Positions 1 through 7,657 of a DNA stretch of 9,354 nucleotides are shown here, piece after piece (the stretch's first letter is position 1; every line of letters starts with the position of its first letter). A program made the position numbers and the translations under genes. The notes under the pieces are model-generated. The model was given only the letters and a program-made list of their open reading frames with translations. It searched no databases and was not told where the DNA came from. This DNA is from an uncultured bacterium (GTDB lineage Bacteria > CALINM01): contig CALINM010000226.1 in assembly GCA_938045315.1 (NCBI GenBank), positions 1 to 9,354 of the forward strand, in the 5' to 3' direction.

Positions 1-243
1 ACAGATAAAATATTAACTATTAAAAATGAAGGAACAAGACTATTTTTAAGGTCCAAGGGGTTTGATAGTGGTAAAATAGTACTACTTAATTTTGATGGGG
101 CGAGTTACAAAGAAGAATTAACTACAGAAGATATAAACGGCTATCTCTGTGATTTTGCTATAAATAAAGAAAAAATAATTGTATCTGTAGTGACGGAAGT
201 AGGAGAAGGGAAGATTTATTTGTTTCATAATGTAAAAAAATAG
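1..243 (+). CDS. 3' end of an unidentified protein, possibly a beta-propeller (partial)
   Basis: Frame 1 is open from the first base to a TAG at 241-243, giving the last 80 residues of a protein whose start lies left of the window. The segment alternates short hydrophobic strands with polar turns, for example GKIVLLNFDG and GKIYLFHNVKK, and near its end has a pattern like a VCBS/FG-GAP or other propeller blade (INGYLCDFAINKEKIIVSVV). That fold suggestion is inference from strand pattern only; no catalytic motif is visible and I do not recognise the family. The next promoter begins about 10 bp after the stop and no terminator hairpin is visible between them. The gene is real because its frame is uninterrupted and its codon use matches the neighbours. 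Confidence 0.7.
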   Translation, partial: TDKILTIKNEGTRLFLRSKGFDSGKIVLLNFDGASYKEELTTEDINGYLCDFAINKEKIIVSVVTEVGEGKIYLFHNVKK

Positions 244-252
244 AATTTATGC

Positions 253-282
253 TTGACATACAAAGCACTAATTTGGTATATA
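253..282 (+). promoter_or_regulatory. Sigma-70-type promoter of the porin gene
   Basis: A perfect -35 hexamer TTGACA at 253-258 is followed after 18 bp by TATATA at 277-282; an overlapping TATATT at 279-284 is the alternative -10. Transcription would begin near 289-291, leaving a leader of about 95 nt before the porin ATG at 384. The strong -35, the strong ribosome site and the terminator after the gene suggest a highly expressed single-gene unit. Confidence 0.6.
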
Positions 283-310
283 TTGCATCAATAAAACATA
301 ATTTTAGAAA

Positions 311-348
311 AAGGGGGTGATATAAAAAGTTTGAGGATAAAGTGGTAA
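311..348 (+). promoter_or_regulatory. Shine-Dalgarno-like site in the porin leader, with a possible 5-codon leader ORF
   Basis: AAGGGGGTGAT at 311-321 matches the full anti-SD complement AAGGAGGTGAT in 10 of 11 positions, and the mismatch is G:U-pairable. No gene starts at normal spacing. The only candidate is a TTG at 331-333 reading MRIKW and stopping with TAA at 346-348. It could be a tiny leader ORF, a ribosome standby site, or a remnant of an older start. The match is clear; function is speculative. Confidence 0.25.
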
Positions 349-383
349 TATAAGTTATCAAAAATTTCGAAGGAGGGAAAAAT

Positions 384-1847
384 ATGAAAAGAATTAAAAT
401 GTTGGTTACATTACTTGCAGTGCTTATGATGTGTGGTTTTTCTTTTGCTCAGACAACAGTAAATTTTTCAGGGCACATAAGGGTTTATCCAGAAATTAAT
501 AATTATGGATATGGAACCATTGAGTTATCTGATGATTCACAAACAAGGGCTTTTGTGGATCAAAGGACTCGCATTTATTTTAACCTCAAATCGGGGGAAA
601 ATGTAGGTGGTACTGTGGCTTTTGAAATTGATTCCAGGTGGGGTGATGTAGCCTACGCAGTGGCAAGAAACCAGGGTGGCGCATTACAAGCTGATACTAT
701 CAATATTGAAACAAAAAATGCGAATCTATGGTTTAAAACAAGTTATGGTGCAAAATTTACTGTTGGAATACAGGGTTTTACTGATGAATATATGGGTATT
801 ATCTTTGGTGGTGCCGATATGGCTGGTATCAGAGGTGACTACAATATTTCAAAGGATACGAGTTTGATGGCAGGATGGTTTCTCTTCTCTGATAGAAATG
901 TCAGAGTAAACGATGGTATCTATTTTATACCCATTACATTAAAACAGAAAATGGGAAATAACACCCTTAGCTTTTCCCTATACGGACTCTTTGATGATGG
1001 TGGTAGGCCTGGTGAAAGATTGCTCAATGGTACAACAGAGCTTAGCTTATCCTCAAATAGAACTTCTATTGTAAATGGTGCAATTAATATTCCCCACAAA
1101 ACCCATTTACCAGCTGAATATCAACGTGCTAGGGTATACTATGGCGGTGTTAATTTCTCTGGTAAGAGTGGAAATGTGGCTTATACATTGTTTGGTTTAT
1201 ACAACTGGGGAACAATCATGGGTGCCACTCACGCTCCTGTAACGCCATTAGGAAGAAGACTAAATATGGATATTTCATCCTATGCACTCCATGCAATGGC
1301 TGATGTGTCTTTAGGTTCCGGAACACTTCGTGGTCGTGCCCTTTATGTTTCTGGGGGAGATAAGAACAGAGAGGCATACAACGGCATGGTAACAGGTAAC
1401 CAGTATGCAGTAGGTGCAGAATTACCACTTCTTTCTTCAGATTTACTGATTTTAATTCGTACCTCTGAAGATATTTCTCATTCAGCAGCACTTCTTCCTG
1501 ATGTAAATAATAATGGGCGTGGTGCTTTCCTTGTATATGCTGATTATAATCACAAACTCACTAATAAATTGAGCCTCCAGGTTGGTGCTGGTTACTTGCA
1601 GGCAAATGACAATCGCGTAGATGGTAATGCTGCTTTAGGTACAAAAGATGCAGGGATGCATATGGGTACAGAAGTTAACGCTCAGCTTAAGTATGTGTTA
1701 GGTAAAAACATGAGCATTACTGGTGCCGTTGCCTGGGCTGACCTTGGTGATTATTATAATGATTATGTTTATAATACTTTTGACAATAATGCAATCCATC
1801 CTGATAGCCTCTGGAGAGCACTTGTTAAATTTAACTATGCTTTCTAA
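384..1847 (+). CDS. Outer-membrane beta-barrel protein, porin-like
   Basis: This 487-residue protein has a classic Sec signal peptide: Lys/Arg at residues 2-5, a hydrophobic core at about 6-19, and a likely signal-peptidase I site after Ala22 (SFA then QTT). The mature part is full of amphipathic strands with alternating aromatic and small residues, Gly/Asn-rich loops and no hydrophobic helices. It ends in ALVKFNYAF, whose C-terminal Phe is the usual signal for BAM-dependent insertion. Together these indicate an outer-membrane barrel of roughly 14-18 strands (estimate), probably a diffusion pore for small solutes. The substrate cannot be told and I do not recognise a named porin family. The start is fixed by AGGAGG at 371-376, 7 nt before the ATG. 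The gene has its own promoter and is closed by a strong terminator. Cys17 is preceded by LMM, which is not a lipobox, so this is not a lipoprotein. Confidence 0.8.
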   Translation: MKRIKMLVTLLAVLMMCGFSFAQTTVNFSGHIRVYPEINNYGYGTIELSDDSQTRAFVDQRTRIYFNLKSGENVGGTVAFEIDSRWGDVAYAVARNQGGALQADTINIETKNANLWFKTSYGAKFTVGIQGFTDEYMGIIFGGADMAGIRGDYNISKDTSLMAGWFLFSDRNVRVNDGIYFIPITLKQKMGNNTLSFSLYGLFDDGGRPGERLLNGTTELSLSSNRTSIVNGAINIPHKTHLPAEYQRARVYYGGVNFSGKSGNVAYTLFGLYNWGTIMGATHAPVTPLGRRLNMDISSYALHAMADVSLGSGTLRGRALYVSGGDKNREAYNGMVTGNQYAVGAELPLLSSDLLILIRTSEDISHSAALLPDVNNNGRGAFLVYADYNHKLTNKLSLQVGAGYLQANDNRVDGNAALGTKDAGMHMGTEVNAQLKYVLGKNMSITGAVAWADLGDYYNDYVYNTFDNNAIHPDSLWRALVKFNYAF

Positions 1848-1868
1848 GATTTTTTAATGTGTAGTTGG

Positions 1869-1904
1869 AAAAGCCCGACACTTCCGGTCGGGCTTTTTTA
1901 TTTT
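1869..1904 (+). terminator. Rho-independent terminator of the porin gene
   Basis: An 11-bp perfect inverted repeat pairs 1869-1879 (AAAAGCCCGAC) with 1887-1897 (GTCGGGCTTTT) around a 7-nt loop. It has a GC-rich core, and the 3' arm runs into a T-rich tract to about 1904. It lies 21 bp after the porin stop. This is the clearest terminator in the window. Confidence 0.9.
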
Positions 1905-2014
1905 TAAATCTCTTTGAATGTTAAAAAAAGCTAAAATTTTAATTCTTAAGTGCTCAAATTCCTCACATAAATTTATCTTTCCTGATGGCAATAACTTTAC
2001 CCATAAAAGTAAAC

Positions 2015-2059
2015 TTTAGAATTGGGGGTCTTGCTTATATAAGTTAAGATGATTAAATT
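2015..2059 (+). promoter_or_regulatory. Putative clpB promoter region
   Basis: Two weak sigma-70-like arrangements are possible: TTTAGA at 2015-2020 with TATAAG at 2038-2043 (17-bp spacer), or TTGCTT at 2031-2036 with TAAATT at 2054-2059 (17-bp spacer). Neither the sigma-32 consensus (CTTGAA with CCCCAT) nor a CIRCE inverted repeat for HrcA is visible, although clpB is heat-inducible in most bacteria. Transcription must start in this stretch because the porin terminator lies upstream, but the exact site is uncertain. Confidence 0.3.
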
Positions 2060-2087
2060 GTAATCAGATACAATTAAGGAGGCAATA

Positions 2088-4670
2088 ATGATTGATTACG
2101 AAAAATTTACTGTAAAGTCCAGGGAAGCAATCCAGAAGGCCTATAATTTAGCTCAAAGAGAGGGGCACCCTGCAGTTGAGCCAGAACATATAATATATGT
2201 GCTTCTTGAGGACCAACAAAGTGTTCCCTATCAAATAATTAGTAAAATTGGTTATACTCCTAAATCACTTGCTTCGGAAATTAAAAAGGTTTTAGATAAA
2301 ATGCCAGTAGTATGGGGTGCTAAAATTTATTTTTCTAATGGGACGGAAAAATTATTTTCAAAAGCCTGGGAAGAAAAGGATTTATTGAAAGATGAGTATG
2401 TAAGCACAGAACACATACTTTTAGCTTTTGTAGAACTCGATATACCCTCTTCAAAGATTTTTAAAGAGCGGGGTATCAATAAAGAAAAAATTATGTCTCT
2501 ACTAAGAGAAGTTAGGGGAAACCAGAATGTGGTAGACGAGAATCCTGAAGATAAGTATCAGGCTCTTGAAAAGTATGGCAGAGATCTAACAGAGCTGGCA
2601 AGCAGGGGGAAATTAGATCCCGTAATAGGAAGAGATGAAGAAATAAGAAGGGTGATTCAGGTGCTCTCGAGAAGAACTAAAAATAATCCCGTTCTAATAG
2701 GAGATCCTGGTGTAGGTAAAACAGCAATTGTAGAAGGCTTGGCACAAAGAATTGTAAGTGGAGATGTTCCAGAAAATCTTAAAAATAAAAGGTTAATTGC
2801 TTTAGATTTAGGGGCAATGATTGCAGGAGCAAAATATAGGGGTGAGTTTGAGGATAGATTAAAAGCGGTATTGAAGGAAGTTACATCCTCAGAGGGTAAG
2901 ATTATACTTTTTATAGATGAACTACATACTATTGTTGGTGCTGGTAAAGCTGAAGGAGCCATGGATGCGGGAAACATGATAAAACCACCCTTAGCAAGGG
3001 GAGAACTTCACTGTATAGGTGCAACTACTGTTGATGAATACAGAAAGTATATTGAAAAAGATGCGGCTTTAGAAAGAAGATTTCAACCTATTTATGTAGC
3101 AGAGCCATCAATAGAGGATACAATAGCAATACTAAGAGGTTTAAAAGAAAAATATGAGGTTCATCACGGTGTAAGGATTAAAGATACTGCACTTGTTGCT
3201 GCTGCAACACTATCCCATAGATATATTGGAGATAGATTTTTGCCCGATAAGGCTATAGATCTCATAGATGAAGCAGCATCTAAGTTGAGAATCGAAATTG
3301 ATAGCGTACCTATGGAAATAGACGAAGTGCAAAGAAAGCTAATTCAATTGGAGATTGAAAGACAGGCTTTGAAAAAAGAAAGGGATGAAGTTTCCCTTGA
3401 AAGGCTTGTGGAAATAGAGAAAGAGATTGGGAACTTAACTGAAGAACTAAGTGCTCTTAAGTTAACATGGGAAAAGGAAAAACAAATAATATCTGAAATA
3501 AGGGCGATAAAAGAAGAGATTGATAAACTAAAAACTGAAGAACAAGAAGCCCTTAGAAAAGGAGATCTTACAAGAGCTTCTGAAATTAAGTATGGAATAC
3601 TTACTGAGCTTAATAGAAAACTGAGTGAAAAAAATGAGGAACTAAAACAGATACAGAAGGATAGAAAGATGCTTAAAGAAGAGGTTGATGAAGAGGATAT
3701 TGCTAAAATTGTTTCTAAATGGACAGGTATTCCCGTGTCAAAACTCCTGGAAGGGGAAAAGGAAAAACTAATACATATGGAAGAAAGATTGGCAAAAAGG
3801 GTAGTGGGTCAGGAAGAGGCGATTAAAGCCGTTTCAAATGCGGTCAGGAGGAGTAGGGCTGGATTACAGGATCCAAATAGGCCCATAGGTACTTTTCTAT
3901 TTTTAGGTCCCACTGGCGTTGGGAAGACGGAGCTTGCTAAAGCATTAGCTGAGTTTTTATTCGACGATGAAAAGGCTATTATTAGGATAGATATGTCTGA
4001 ATATATGGAAAAACACACAGTATCAAGGCTTATTGGTGCTCCACCAGGATATGTGGGATATGAGGAGGGTGGACAACTTACAGAGGCTGTAAGGAGAAGG
4101 CCCTATTCTGTTATACTCCTTGATGAGATTGAAAAGGCTCATAGTGATGTGTTTAATATTCTTTTGCAAGTTTTTGATGATGGACGTTTGACAGATGGAA
4201 AAGGTAAAACTGTGGATTTCAAAAACACTATAATTATTATGACCTCCAATATTGGAAGCCAGTATATTCTTAATGAAGATGCTACAGAATATGATATAAA
4301 AAGAAAGGTTCAAGATTTATTAAAAGAATATTTTAAGCCCGAGTTTCTTAATAGAGTGGATGAGATAATAGTTTTCCATAGATTAGAGAAAGAACATTTA
4401 AAACAGATAATTGAAATTCAATTAAGTAAACTTAGAAGGATATTAATGGATAGAAAGATTGAAATTGAAACCAGCGAGTCTTTGATAGATTTTCTCGTTG
4501 AAAATGGATATGATCCCACTTTTGGTGCAAGACCTTTAAAAAGATTGATACAGAGAGAGATACAGGATAGGCTTGCGGCAGAGTTGTTATCAGGAAATAT
4601 AAAGGATGGAAATAAGGTTATAATTGATTTTGATAAAATTACAGGAAAGGTTATTTTTAAAGTCATATGA
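2088..4670 (+). CDS. clpB: ATP-dependent disaggregase ClpB (Hsp100)
   Basis: ClpB is a cytoplasmic hexameric AAA+ chaperone that, with DnaK/DnaJ/GrpE, threads aggregated proteins through its central pore. At 860 residues it matches the usual full length. Domains in order: a double Clp-N domain (about 1-145); NBD1 with Walker A GDPGVGKT at 205-212 and Walker B ending D277-E278; a long charged coiled-coil middle domain (about 400-530) that separates ClpB from ClpA/ClpC; and NBD2 with Walker A GPTGVGKT at 607-614, pore loop GYVGYEEGG and Walker B ending D679-E680. The C-terminal domain carries the sensor-2 motif FGARPLKR. All key ATPase residues are present, and no ClpP-binding IGF-type loop is evident, as expected. 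AAGGAGG at 2076-2082, 5 nt before the ATG, fixes the start. The gene stands alone, convergent with cysE. An internal start is listed separately. Confidence 0.97.
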   Translation: MIDYEKFTVKSREAIQKAYNLAQREGHPAVEPEHIIYVLLEDQQSVPYQIISKIGYTPKSLASEIKKVLDKMPVVWGAKIYFSNGTEKLFSKAWEEKDLLKDEYVSTEHILLAFVELDIPSSKIFKERGINKEKIMSLLREVRGNQNVVDENPEDKYQALEKYGRDLTELASRGKLDPVIGRDEEIRRVIQVLSRRTKNNPVLIGDPGVGKTAIVEGLAQRIVSGDVPENLKNKRLIALDLGAMIAGAKYRGEFEDRLKAVLKEVTSSEGKIILFIDELHTIVGAGKAEGAMDAGNMIKPPLARGELHCIGATTVDEYRKYIEKDAALERRFQPIYVAEPSIEDTIAILRGLKEKYEVHHGVRIKDTALVAAATLSHRYIGDRFLPDKAIDLIDEAASKLRIEIDSVPMEIDEVQRKLIQLEIERQALKKERDEVSLERLVEIEKEIGNLTEELSALKLTWEKEKQIISEIRAIKEEIDKLKTEEQEALRKGDLTRASEIKYGILTELNRKLSEKNEELKQIQKDRKMLKEEVDEEDIAKIVSKWTGIPVSKLLEGEKEKLIHMEERLAKRVVGQEEAIKAVSNAVRRSRAGLQDPNRPIGTFLFLGPTGVGKTELAKALAEFLFDDEKAIIRIDMSEYMEKHTVSRLIGAPPGYVGYEEGGQLTEAVRRRPYSVILLDEIEKAHSDVFNILLQVFDDGRLTDGKGKTVDFKNTIIIMTSNIGSQYILNEDATEYDIKRKVQDLLKEYFKPEFLNRVDEIIVFHRLEKEHLKQIIEIQLSKLRRILMDRKIEIETSESLIDFLVENGYDPTFGARPLKRLIQREIQDRLAAELLSGNIKDGNKVIIDFDKITGKVIFKVI
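2514..2531 (+). promoter_or_regulatory. Probable internal translation start for short ClpB
   Basis: Codon 148 of clpB is GTG (2529-2531), preceded by the SD-like AGGGGA at 2514-2519 with 9 nt between. In E. coli a GTG at codon 149 starts the N-domain-less ClpB isoform. The surrounding residues align (VVDENPED here, VNDQGAED there), placing this Val at the same point in the linker between the N-domain and NBD1. The SD and codon are visible; use of the site is inferred by homology. Confidence 0.4.
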
Positions 4671-4705
4671 GATAGAACATTTTTTTAGAAATATCTAAAT
4701 AAGGG

Positions 4706-5398
4706 TTATTCTTTTTTGTCTTTTTTAGGTATGTTTTCAAAAGTGCAGGAAGTAAATTCAATATGTTCACGTGTTAGATCTGATAGTTTCTTTTCTATCT
4801 CCCTTAGTTGTTCCATAAGACACTGCAAAACCTGGGCTTCTGGATCGGGAAGTTTTTCGTCTATTTTAACTTTATCGCCACCTCTAAAAACAATTCTTCC
4901 AGGGATACCTACAACAGTGGAGTTATCTGGAACATCTTTAACAACAACGGATCCAGCACCAATTAAACAGTTGTTACCTACTGTTATTGGGCCTAGCACT
5001 TTTGCACCTGCACCGATTACCACATTATTACCTATTGTAGGATGCCTTTTACCTTTTTTCCATGATGTGCCGCCCAGGGTGACTCCATGATAAATTGTTA
5101 CATCATCTCCAATTTCTGCAGTTTCGCCAATTACCACCCCCATCCCATGATCAATAAAGAATCTTCTACCTATTTTTGCTCCTGGATGAATTTCAATGCC
5201 CGTTAAAAAGCGGGCAATGTGTGACACTAATCTTGCAAGAAGTTTTAAATTTTTCATCCACAGGAAATGCGATATTCTGTGAATAAGTATTGCATGAAAA
5301 CCAGGATAGCAAAGAATAACTTCTAATACATTCCTTGCTGCAGGATCTCTTTCGAAAATGCAATCTATTTCTTTTTTTATCTCTTTGAGCCAGCCCAT
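4706..5398 (-). CDS. cysE: Serine O-acetyltransferase (EpsC-type CysE)
   Basis: The enzyme acetylates L-serine with acetyl-CoA to O-acetylserine, the committed cytoplasmic step of cysteine synthesis. The 230 residues show the N-terminal helical region with the DPAAR signature at 18-22. A left-handed beta-helix of hexapeptide repeats follows, with IHPGAKIG at 70-77 and [10 protein letters not shown] further on. The catalytic His is in DHGMG (His84), and the second active-site His is in KRHP (His119). Glu69 stands where E. coli CysE has the catalytic-dyad Asp143; Glu is usual in the Bacillus-type short enzymes (from memory). The tail after the beta-helix contains [14 protein letters not shown] and a short coiled coil. 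It ends in KKDKKE rather than the C-terminal Ile that binds CysK in E. coli, so the classical synthase complex may not form (inference). Its ATG lies one base after the kinase stop, so the two are co-transcribed and probably translationally coupled, with AAAAGG inside the kinase end as the ribosome site. Confidence 0.95.
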   Translation of the reverse strand: MGWLKEIKKEIDCIFERDPAARNVLEVILCYPGFHAILIHRISHFLWMKNLKLLARLVSHIARFLTGIEIHPGAKIGRRFFIDHGMGVVIGETAEIGDDVTIYHGVTLGGTSWKKGKRHPTIGNNVVIGAGAKVLGPITVGNNCLIGAGSVVVKDVPDNSTVVGIPGRIVFRGGDKVKIDEKLPDPEAQVLQCLMEQLREIEKKLSDLTREHIEFTSCTFENIPKKDKKE

Positions 5399-5399
5399 A

Positions 5400-7028
5400 T
5401 TAACCTTTTAAAGGGAAAGTAAGCATAACCTCTGTACCCCTACCTTTCTCACTTTTATACTTCACAGTAGCATTATGTATAATTATAACACGTTTCATAA
5501 GATTTAATCCAATAGTTATTGCATCACCTCTTTTGTATATGCTTTGAGACTCAAGATATTCATTAATCTCCTTCACAGTCTTTTCAGGTAGTCCTATTCC
5601 TGTATCAATAATTCGCACAACTGCATTTTTCTCTTCCTGATTAAGAATAACCCTTATCGTACCTTTTTCGGGTGTAAACTTAATTGAGTTTCTTAAGATA
5701 TGTAAAAAGGTTTGAATTAGCATTAATTGCTCACCAAGAATAACAATTGGGATATTTGGTATATCCTGTATAAGCTTAATTTTTTTCTCTAAAAGTTCCT
5801 TTTCTATTCTGGTAATTGTATTCTTCAGAAGATATGCTAAATCTATTTCCTTGAGGATATATTTTTCCTTTTCCACATCTAACCTTGCCAGAAGAATTAT
5901 ATCTTCAATTGTATTATAAAGCTTTTCAGCACATGTAAGCATTATATCAATACCTTGCTCTTGTAGCGGTGTCAACTCTCCTAAATCTTTATTTTTGAAT
6001 AATTTTAAGTAACCAAAAAGTGGTGTTAAAGGGGTTTTAAACTCATGGGATATGCTATGTAAAAAGTTGCTCTTCAAATTATCAAGCTCCTGAAGTTCTT
6101 TGTAAGCCCTTTGTAGTTCTTTTGTCTTTTCTCTAACAATGTTTTCTAAGTTTTCTCTTGCCTCTTCAAGCTCAAAAGTTAACATTTCCATTTGCTGGTT
6201 TGATGCTTGAAGCTCCTCATTCATACTGGAAATTTCTTCCATTTGTTCCTGTAATTGTTTTTCTTTTTCGTAGAGGTTTTGCATTGCCTTATTGAGAATT
6301 TTTACAAAATCTTTTATTTCCCTATTCTTGAATATGTTTGGATCTATGAGCTTTTGTTGACTAAAAAAATTTTGCGATAACCTCATAAGGGTATCTATGT
6401 CCTTAATAATTTTTTTATAAAAAATTAAAATTAAAAAGAATATTATCAAGATCAGGAGAATTGTAATCCCAAATCCTAATTTATTGTAAAATTCATTATT
6501 CTTAAAAATCTCTTCATTTATATGGGTATGCATGTTTTTTAATAGTTCATGTATTTTAGAATAACTATTTTTTAACTCGCTTTTATAATGTAGCACTTTA
6601 ACTAAATTCTCTGGTGTTGATAAATATAATGTTAATTCATTATAAAGTGTTAATGCTAAATCTGTAAGATTTAAAAAACTGTTTTTTAAATTAGAGATAT
6701 TAGGGTCTTTCTCTCCGTGACAACTTGTACATCCTTTTACCATATAATCTATTTTTACAAGATTTTTATAATTGCCTATTTCATTGTAAATGTTGAGAAT
6801 AGCCTTTTTAGCAAAAGTTAAGTCCTTCTGTTTTGCAGCACTTATAACTTCATCAGCATTTTGATCAATTTTTATAATTAGATGGGAAGTTTTATCATTT
6901 AAGAGTTGAAGACTTTGTTGTGTATTAAGCAATCTTTGTTGACTTTGAATTTGATAAAAACCAAAACAGGCAAGTATAATAAGGGAAACTATAATAAGGG
7001 TGCTAATAAAAATAAAAAACCGTTTCAT
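5400..7028 (-). CDS. Membrane sensor histidine kinase with a periplasmic c-type heme motif
   Basis: This 542-residue kinase begins with a transmembrane helix (about 4-25), followed by a periplasmic sensor of about 155 residues. A second transmembrane helix (about 185-204) leads to a degenerate HAMP-like linker (about 205-257, [14 protein letters not shown]) and a long coiled coil (about 252-318). Then come HisKA with [11 protein letters not shown] (phospho-acceptor His328) and a HATPase domain with N-box Asn447 and G1 box DTGIGL (Asp475). The periplasmic domain is predicted helical and carries one CTSCH (Cys100, Cys103, His104), the covalent heme-c attachment motif. It may therefore sense redox state or a gas ligand such as NO or CO (inference). 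The ATP lid is divergent: no clear F-box, and the G2 box reads IGLNL instead of GLGL. No response regulator lies in the window, so the partner is unknown. It is the first gene of a unit with cysE and has no evident Shine-Dalgarno. Confidence 0.9.
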   Translation of the reverse strand: MKRFFIFISTLIIVSLIILACFGFYQIQSQQRLLNTQQSLQLLNDKTSHLIIKIDQNADEVISAAKQKDLTFAKKAILNIYNEIGNYKNLVKIDYMVKGCTSCHGEKDPNISNLKNSFLNLTDLALTLYNELTLYLSTPENLVKVLHYKSELKNSYSKIHELLKNMHTHINEEIFKNNEFYNKLGFGITILLILIIFFLILIFYKKIIKDIDTLMRLSQNFFSQQKLIDPNIFKNREIKDFVKILNKAMQNLYEKEKQLQEQMEEISSMNEELQASNQQMEMLTFELEEARENLENIVREKTKELQRAYKELQELDNLKSNFLHSISHEFKTPLTPLFGYLKLFKNKDLGELTPLQEQGIDIMLTCAEKLYNTIEDIILLARLDVEKEKYILKEIDLAYLLKNTITRIEKELLEKKIKLIQDIPNIPIVILGEQLMLIQTFLHILRNSIKFTPEKGTIRVILNQEEKNAVVRIIDTGIGLPEKTVKEINEYLESQSIYKRGDAITIGLNLMKRVIIIHNATVKYKSEKGRGTEVMLTFPLKG

Positions 7029-7037
7029 AACTTTTTA

Positions 7038-7066
7038 AATATAACATTTAATTTGTAAAAAATAAA
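7038..7066 (-). promoter_or_regulatory. Possible promoter of the kinase-cysE unit
   Basis: On the minus strand TTTATT (7066-7061) is followed after 17 bp by TATATT (7043-7038), only 9 nt before the kinase ATG at 7028. Transcription would start about 3 nt before the ATG, giving a nearly leaderless mRNA. That would agree with the lack of a Shine-Dalgarno. The region is very AT-rich, so chance matches are common. Confidence 0.2.
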
Positions 7067-7080
7067 TAAAGTTAATAAAA

Positions 7081-7134
7081 ATGAAAATAATAATATTTTT
7101 CTTGTTTTTTGGTGTTTTTTGTAATTCTTTTTAG
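7081..7134 (+). other. Out-of-frame signal-anchor start of the transglutaminase-like gene
   Basis: An ATG at 7081 reads MKIIIFFLFFGVFCNSF and stops at TAG 7132-7134. It looks like the beginning of a signal peptide or membrane anchor, but in the wrong frame for the transglutaminase-like body that follows. Two GTTTTTTG motifs (7104-7111 and 7114-7121) lie inside. Removing one T from the first run gives MKIIIFFLFLVFFVILFS continuous with SKNQKRN, a 191-residue protein with a proper N-terminal anchor. This may be a homopolymer error in the assembly or a true 1-bp frameshift. Confidence 0.5.
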
Positions 7135-7657
7135 TTTCTCTAAAAATCAAAAGAGAAATTTGTATTTCGAAAATATTGATATAATTGTTCCAGAAGAATA
7201 TGTAAATTTAATCACGCCTGATAATGTGGAAGTTAAAAAAATCGTCAATAGGGTTCAGGATCCAGTTAAAGCTTATTATTATGTAAGGGATCTTATACTC
7301 TTTAATCCAACGATGGCAACAAATAATCCAGAGGCAACAATAAAATTAAAAGAAGGGAACTGTTTAAGTAAAGCAGTTCTTCTTGTTTCACTTTATAGAG
7401 CACTTGGAATTCCGGAAAAACATGTGAGAGTAGTAGTAGGAGAACTGCATAGCAATAGAATGCCTATTAAACATGCCTGGGTAGATGTAAAATTTAACGA
7501 AGTCTGGTTACAGCAGGATCCCACGGATTTGATTGGATTATTTGAATTCGATCAATTTAAAGATAGAGATTATCTTATAAAATTTGTAAGAACGGAAAAT
7601 TATTGTTTTAATGATTCTGGTTTTGCATTGGTATCTCAGAAGAACATGTTTAAATAA
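7109..7657 (+). CDS. Transglutaminase-like cysteine peptidase-fold protein, start uncertain
   Basis: The open frame encodes about 182 residues from a TTG at 7109. It carries a transglutaminase-core triad: Cys85 in EGNCLSKAVLLVSLYRALG, His122 in KHAWVDV and Asp138 in QQDPTDL, in the order and spacing of bacterial transglutaminase-like domains. Such proteins are usually peptidases or peptide-bond-modifying enzymes; the substrate here is unknown. The protein is small, essentially one domain preceded by a helical stretch (about 37-66). The TTG start is doubtful: no Shine-Dalgarno precedes it and it leaves only a clipped hydrophobic stretch (MVFFVILFSF). The frame is closed upstream by TAA at 7091. 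A better N-terminus starts at ATG 7081 in another frame, listed separately. With the anchor restored, the enzyme would sit in the periplasm facing the cell wall. The kinase gene is divergent across a spacer of about 50-80 bp. Confidence 0.75.
   Translation: MVFFVILFSFSKNQKRNLYFENIDIIVPEEYVNLITPDNVEVKKIVNRVQDPVKAYYYVRDLILFNPTMATNNPEATIKLKEGNCLSKAVLLVSLYRALGIPEKHVRVVVGELHSNRMPIKHAWVDVKFNEVWLQQDPTDLIGLFEFDQFKDRDYLIKFVRTENYCFNDSGFALVSQKNMFK

Noticed and set aside
158-361. 67-codon minus-strand open frame across the porin promoter
   Set aside because: It overlaps the end of the upstream gene and a clear promoter, has biased low-complexity composition and no Shine-Dalgarno.
1216-1491. 91-codon open frame antisense to the porin gene
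   Set aside because: Fully inside the porin coding sequence on the opposite strand, with no recognisable domain; the same applies to the 63-codon frame at 676-867 on the plus strand.
1941-1975. Possible CIRCE/HrcA operator before clpB (AAGTGCTCA)
   Set aside because: Only one half resembles GAGTGCTAA and no matching TTAGCACTC arm lies at the required 9-bp spacing.
2657-2977. 106-codon open frame antisense to clpB
   Set aside because: It lies fully inside the strongly conserved NBD1 of clpB; its sequence is the antisense shadow of conserved motifs and it has no ribosome site.
4684-4699. Hairpin TTTAGA-AATA-TCTAAA between clpB and cysE as a bidirectional terminator
   Set aside because: The stem is only 6 bp and nearly all A:U, without an adjoining T-tract on the plus strand; too weak to call.
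4716-5090. 124-codon plus-strand open frame opposite cysE
   Set aside because: It is the mirror of the hexapeptide repeats of cysE, Pro/Ser/Leu-rich without domain character, and the minus-strand gene is unambiguous.
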